The notes under the pieces were generated by a model. That model was not told the DNA's origin and did no database searches. It saw only the letters and a program-made list of their open reading frames with translations. 43,540 nt of DNA from Defluviicoccus sp. (GTDB taxonomy: Bacteria; Pseudomonadota; Alphaproteobacteria; MPNO01), in contig JAPPIT010000167.1 of assembly GCA_028820505.1 (NCBI GenBank), positions 1 through 43,540 on the forward strand, given 5' to 3'. Of the stretch, positions 40,825 through 43,540 are shown piece by piece (position 1 is the stretch's first letter; every line of letters begins with the position of its first letter). The position numbers were made by a program, and so were the translations under genes.

Positions 40825-42906
40825 CTACCCCTCCTCGCGGAAGGTTATCAGGTAGTTGTCGAGCTTATCGACCGCGCAGCGCTCGCCGGAGCCTATCACG
40901 ACCGTCGTGGTCTCCTCCTCGATCACCGCGGGGCCGTCGACGAAATCGCCCGGCCGCATCGCCGCGCCGTCATGGATCGCGGTCTCGAGGAAGCCGCCCG
41001 CCGCCTCGTCGTAGACCGGGCGCGTGGACACCGGCTCGGCCCGCCGCTCGACGGTCTCGAACACGATCTCGGCGAGCGGCGGCAGCTTGCCGATGCCGAC
41101 CACCCGGAGGTTGGAGACGTTGATCCGCCCGCCCGGGTTGGTGTGGCCGTATTGCCGGTCGTACTCGGCCTCGAAGGCGGCCCGGATCTCGTCCGGCGCG
41201 GCGTCGGGGGCGAGCGCGACGCGCACGTCCCATTGCTGGCCCTCGTAGTGCAGGTCGAGCTCGTGGCCGAAGCGTGTGTCGCCGGGCTCGAACCCTTCGC
41301 GCTTCAGCGCGTCGGCCGCCTGCGCCTCCAGCCCCGCGTATCCGTCCGCCAGCGCCCCGCCCACCCCGTCGGCGAGCTCGCGCATGACGACCTGGACGAA
41401 ATCGCGGCGCACGTCGGCGTGCTGCATCCCGATCGCGCAGAAGGCGCCCGCCTGGCGCGGCACGTAGACCGCCCGCGCCCCCAGCATGCGGCCCACGCTC
41501 GCCCCGTGCATCGGCCCCGCCCCGCCGCAGGCGACGAGGATGAAACGGCCGGGGTTGTAGCCGCGCTGGATCGAGATGCGCTCGACGGCGTGCAGCAGGT
41601 TCTGCTCGACGATGCGGATGATGCCGGCCGCCGCCTCGGCGAGCGGGATGCGGAGCGGTTCCGCGACCTTCTCCGCAATCGCGCGCTCGGCGGCTTCGAG
41701 GTCGAGCGTGACCGAGCCGCCGGCATAGGGCCCCGGGCGCAGCCGGCCGAGCACCATGTGCGCGTCGGTGACGGTGGGCCGCGTGCCGCCGAGCCCGTAG
41801 GCCGCCGGTCCCGGCCGCGCGCCCGCCCCCTGGGGACCCGCGTACATCATGCCGGCGGCGTCGATGCCCGCGATGGTGCCGCCGCCCGCGCCCACGGTGT
41901 GGATGTCGACCGAGGGGGTGACCAGGTCGTAGTCGGCGACCGAGAGCGAATCCGTGATCGCGACGCGCCCCTCGCTCATCAGCATCACGTCGCAGCTCGT
42001 CCCGCCGATCTCCATGCTGACCAGGTTGCCTTCGCCGAGCCCCCTGGCGAGGTGCTGGATCGCGCCGACGCCCGCCGACGGGCCGGACAGCAGCAGGTTC
42101 ACCGGCTGCTCGATCAGCTGGTCGAGCGAGGCCGCGCCGCCGTTGCTCTGCAGCATCAGGAGGCGGGTCTTGAGCCCGAGCCCCGCCAACCGGTCGGCGA
42201 GCGCCGCGAGATAGTCCGCCACGCGCGGCATGACGTAGGCGTTGACCGCGATGGTCGAGGCGCGCTCGTACTCGCCCATGATCGGCACGATGTCGGCCGA
42301 GACCGAGACCCAGCGGCAGAGCCCGGACTGGCGCACCACCTCCGCGACGGCGTGCTCGTGCGCCGGGTTCTTGAAGCTGTTGATCAGGCAGACCGCGACC
42401 GAGTCCACCCCCTCTTCGCGGAAGGTGTCGATGGCCGCGCGCACGTCGTCGAGTTCGACCGGCTCGATCTCGCCCCCGTCGGCGCCGATCCGCCCGCGCA
42501 CCGGCAGCCGGAGATAGCGCGGCACCAGGACCGGCGGGTAGGGGGTGCGGTGGTCCCACGGGTCCTTGCGCAGGCCGCGCCGCGCCTCGAGCGAGTCGCG
42601 GAACCCGGCCGTCGTCAGCAGTCCGACGCGCCCGCCCTTGCCCTCCAGCAGCGTGTTGGTCGCCACCGTCGAGCCGTGCAGGAAGAACGCACAGTCGCCC
42701 AGGAAGGAGGCGAGGCTGAGGCCCAGCGCCGCGCACGCCTTCTCCAGCGCCGCGATCGCCCCCGCGCCCGGATCCTCCGGCACCGAAGGCACCTTGAACA
42801 CCGCCGTCCGCCCGCCCGCGTCCGCGACGACGAGGTCGGTGAACGTGCCGCCGACATCGACGCCCACGCGCCAGGGGGGTGCGGTGAGGCCGTGCGTTGG
42901 GTTCAT
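40825..42906 (-). CDS. hyuA: Hydantoinase A / 5-oxoprolinase family subunit
   Basis: A 693-residue HyuA-family protein with an ASKHA-type ATPase core. The N-terminal phosphate loop WRVGVDVGGTFTDLVV is followed by HGSTVATNTLLEGKGGRVGLLTTAGFRD (Hydant_A_N domain, about 14-185); the hydantoinase A domain shows LMLQSNGGAASLDQL, LLSGPSAGVGAIQHLA, MEIGGTSCDVML and VACGGAGPMHGASVGRMLGARAVYVPRQAGAFCAIGM. It couples ATP hydrolysis to ring opening together with HyuB. The frame is open upstream to 43491 but ATG 42906 is the homologous start. A promoter and palindromic operator are directly upstream. Confidence 0.95.
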   Translation of the reverse strand: MNPTHGLTAPPWRVGVDVGGTFTDLVVADAGGRTAVFKVPSVPEDPGAGAIAALEKACAALGLSLASFLGDCAFFLHGSTVATNTLLEGKGGRVGLLTTAGFRDSLEARRGLRKDPWDHRTPYPPVLVPRYLRLPVRGRIGADGGEIEPVELDDVRAAIDTFREEGVDSVAVCLINSFKNPAHEHAVAEVVRQSGLCRWVSVSADIVPIMGEYERASTIAVNAYVMPRVADYLAALADRLAGLGLKTRLLMLQSNGGAASLDQLIEQPVNLLLSGPSAGVGAIQHLARGLGEGNLVSMEIGGTSCDVMLMSEGRVAITDSLSVADYDLVTPSVDIHTVGAGGGTIAGIDAAGMMYAGPQGAGARPGPAAYGLGGTRPTVTDAHMVLGRLRPGPYAGGSVTLDLEAAERAIAEKVAEPLRIPLAEAAAGIIRIVEQNLLHAVERISIQRGYNPGRFILVACGGAGPMHGASVGRMLGARAVYVPRQAGAFCAIGMQHADVRRDFVQVVMRELADGVGGALADGYAGLEAQAADALKREGFEPGDTRFGHELDLHYEGQQWDVRVALAPDAAPDEIRAAFEAEYDRQYGHTNPGGRINVSNLRVVGIGKLPPLAEIVFETVERRAEPVSTRPVYDEAAGGFLETAIHDGAAMRPGDFVDGPAVIEEETTTVVIGSGERCAVDKLDNYLITFREEG

Positions 42907-42926
42907 TGGCGGGACCGATTGATCAG

Positions 42927-42975
42927 CATACTGACAGTATGTGGGGAGCGTATGACGGAGCCGCTCCCGATTCAA
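42927..42975 (-). promoter_or_regulatory. hyuA promoter with overlapping palindromic operator
   Basis: On the minus strand TTGAAT (42970-42975) and TACGCT (42947-42952) are separated by 17 bases. Immediately downstream, where transcription would start, is the perfect palindrome CATACTG-A-CAGTATG (42927-42941). Its core ATACTGACAGTAT recurs with one change before preA. The position over the start point suggests repression. hyuA begins 20 bases further on. Confidence 0.55.
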
Positions 42976-43221
42976 GCGGAGTGTAGCAGGCGGGGGCACG
43001 GGAGGCCCGAAATGCGCTTCACGTGTTTCCCCGGCCGGCAGCCGGCCCACCGCCCCGGCGCGATACCGGCCTGTCGCGGCTTTCCGCGCCACGAGCCAGG
43101 GCGGGAAATCGACCGGCTCGCTCTTCCGGACGGTCGCGGGGTCGACGGGATCGAGATCCCCGAAAGGGCCATCGTCCATGGCGGCGATACTCCGTTTTGC
43201 GTTGCAGGGGGCGCGGGCACG
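42976..43221. other. Non-coding or possible short minus-strand frame upstream of hyuA
   Basis: A minus-strand frame, in phase with hyuA, starts at an ATG near 43180 after CGGAG and reads MDDGPFGDLDPVDPATVRKSEP without a stop into hyuA. I recognise no family and codon use looks like a coding shadow, so I do not annotate it as a gene. It follows the promoter and hairpin at 43222-43298, so it would be their transcript if polymerase reads through. Confidence 0.3.
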
Positions 43222-43251
43222 AAAAAGGGGCGCCGGAATCTCCGGCGCCCC
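43222..43251 (-). terminator. Intrinsic terminator close behind a promoter (attenuator-like)
   Basis: On the minus strand an 11-bp perfect GC stem (43241-43251 with 43227-43237, loop of three) is followed by TTTTT (43226-43222). This is a textbook rho-independent terminator. It lies only about 12 bases downstream of the expected start point of the promoter at 43270-43298. Confidence 0.75.
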
Positions 43252-43269
43252 CACTTCTCGACTCTGGCA

Positions 43270-43298
43270 AATATACCCCGAAACGCGTCCCGAGTCAA
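43270..43298 (-). promoter_or_regulatory. Strong sigma-70-type promoter
   Basis: TTGACT (43293-43298) and TATATT (43270-43275) with exactly 17 bases between, the best housekeeping promoter consensus in the window. Transcription would run leftwards from about 43263 and meet the terminator hairpin almost at once. Confidence 0.6.
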
Positions 43299-43540
43299 GA
43301 AAAAATGCTTGTTCAGGATAAATCGGTCGCCAAGCCCCGGAAATCGGGGCGCTTTTTCCCGTTTCCGATTCCACGCCCAAATCGGCCGCCAGACCCCTCG
43401 AATCGTCCCATGCCCGATTTCGGCCCCAACCCCCGGACCGGTTCTCCATCCCGTCTCCGTCCCCCGCCGTCATGCCCGGACTCGTTCCCATGGGCGCTAA
43501 CTTGTTGTCCGGGTCGAGGCCGGGTGCCCTCGAAACACGG
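43299..43540. other. Repeat-rich non-coding end of the window
   Basis: No gene is supported. A hairpin GCCCCG-N5-CGGGGC (43334-43350) followed by TTTTT (43353-43357) looks like a plus-strand terminator, but no plus-strand gene precedes it. At 43471 begins GTCATGCCCGGACTCGTTCC, related to the repeat arms near 20013 and 20300, so the dispersed CCGGAC family is present here too. Confidence 0.45.

Noticed and set aside
43334-43357. Plus-strand intrinsic terminator
   Set aside because: Hairpin and T-run are good, but no plus-strand gene is found upstream within the window, so it is kept only as a note in the non-coding region.
42907-43491. N-terminal extension of HyuA
   Set aside because: The frame is open, but it crosses a terminator, a promoter and an operator, and HyuA homologues begin at the WRVGVDVGGTFTD region.
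40693-43500. Long plus-strand open frame opposite hyuA and its upstream region
   Set aside because: It is the antisense shadow of hyuA, full of His/Arg/Asp low-complexity, and starts inside the palindromic element.

Overview
The window is chromosomal DNA of a high-GC (about 70 % by eye) Gram-negative bacterium, most likely an alphaproteobacterium. The reasons are the enoyl-CoA hydratase / mutM / ubiE / ubiB / DUF1491 / coaBC / dut gene order, ubiquinone biosynthesis genes, DctPQM-type TRAP transport, ClpS, and dispersed palindromes of the GGATCAAGTCC type. The order or genus cannot be fixed from the sequence alone. No rRNA, tRNA, CRISPR array, integrase or transposase gene was seen.

Layout. 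1-5 kb: a Rieske-oxygenase remnant, an amidase, and a TRAP transporter with divergently placed binding protein (3955-4992, +) and membrane subunits (1979-3838, -). 5-13 kb: the housekeeping block (enoyl-CoA hydratase, small exported protein, mutM on -; ubiE, ubiB, DUF1491, coaBC, dut, a MoeB/ThiF-like E1 enzyme and a DsrE-like protein on +). 13-16.3 kb: a LysR regulator, a 173-bp MITE-like inverted repeat, an MFS exporter and an AlkD-like repair protein. 16.4-18.1 kb: a lower-GC two-gene module of an OLD-like ATPase and a small TOPRIM protein, a possible phage-defence pair. 18.2-20.5 kb: preA, clpS and a repeat-rich 608-bp intergenic region. 20.5-27.3 kb: a DUF1302 / DUF1329 / Ycf48-like / MMPL operon, probably an envelope export or uptake system for a hydrophobic compound. 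28.1-32 kb: sulfur oxidation genes (soxY, soxZ, a two-haem cytochrome c, fccB) with a convergent YeeE/YedE sulfur transporter. 32.1-38.7 kb: an island of much lower GC (about half by eye) with one minus-strand operon: Vsr, 5-methylcytosine methyltransferase, MORC-like GHKL ATPase, Z1 helicase-like protein and PD-(D/E)XK nuclease. This is a composite restriction-modification system and the most interesting object here. 38.9-43 kb: hyuB and hyuA (hydantoinase / 5-oxoprolinase family), then a 634-bp non-coding end with promoter and terminator signals.

Two themes cut across these blocks. First, a roughly 100-bp palindromic element with perfect 31-bp arms occurs three times (23911, 28860, 40701), always between two genes of one operon; in two cases it forms the 5' end of the reading frame of an exported protein. 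Second, a 13-bp palindrome (ATACTGACARTAT) lies over the likely promoters of preA and hyuA, with a weaker copy upstream of the LysR gene, suggesting a small shared regulon. All GC figures are estimates by eye; family assignments come from motif recognition without database searches.
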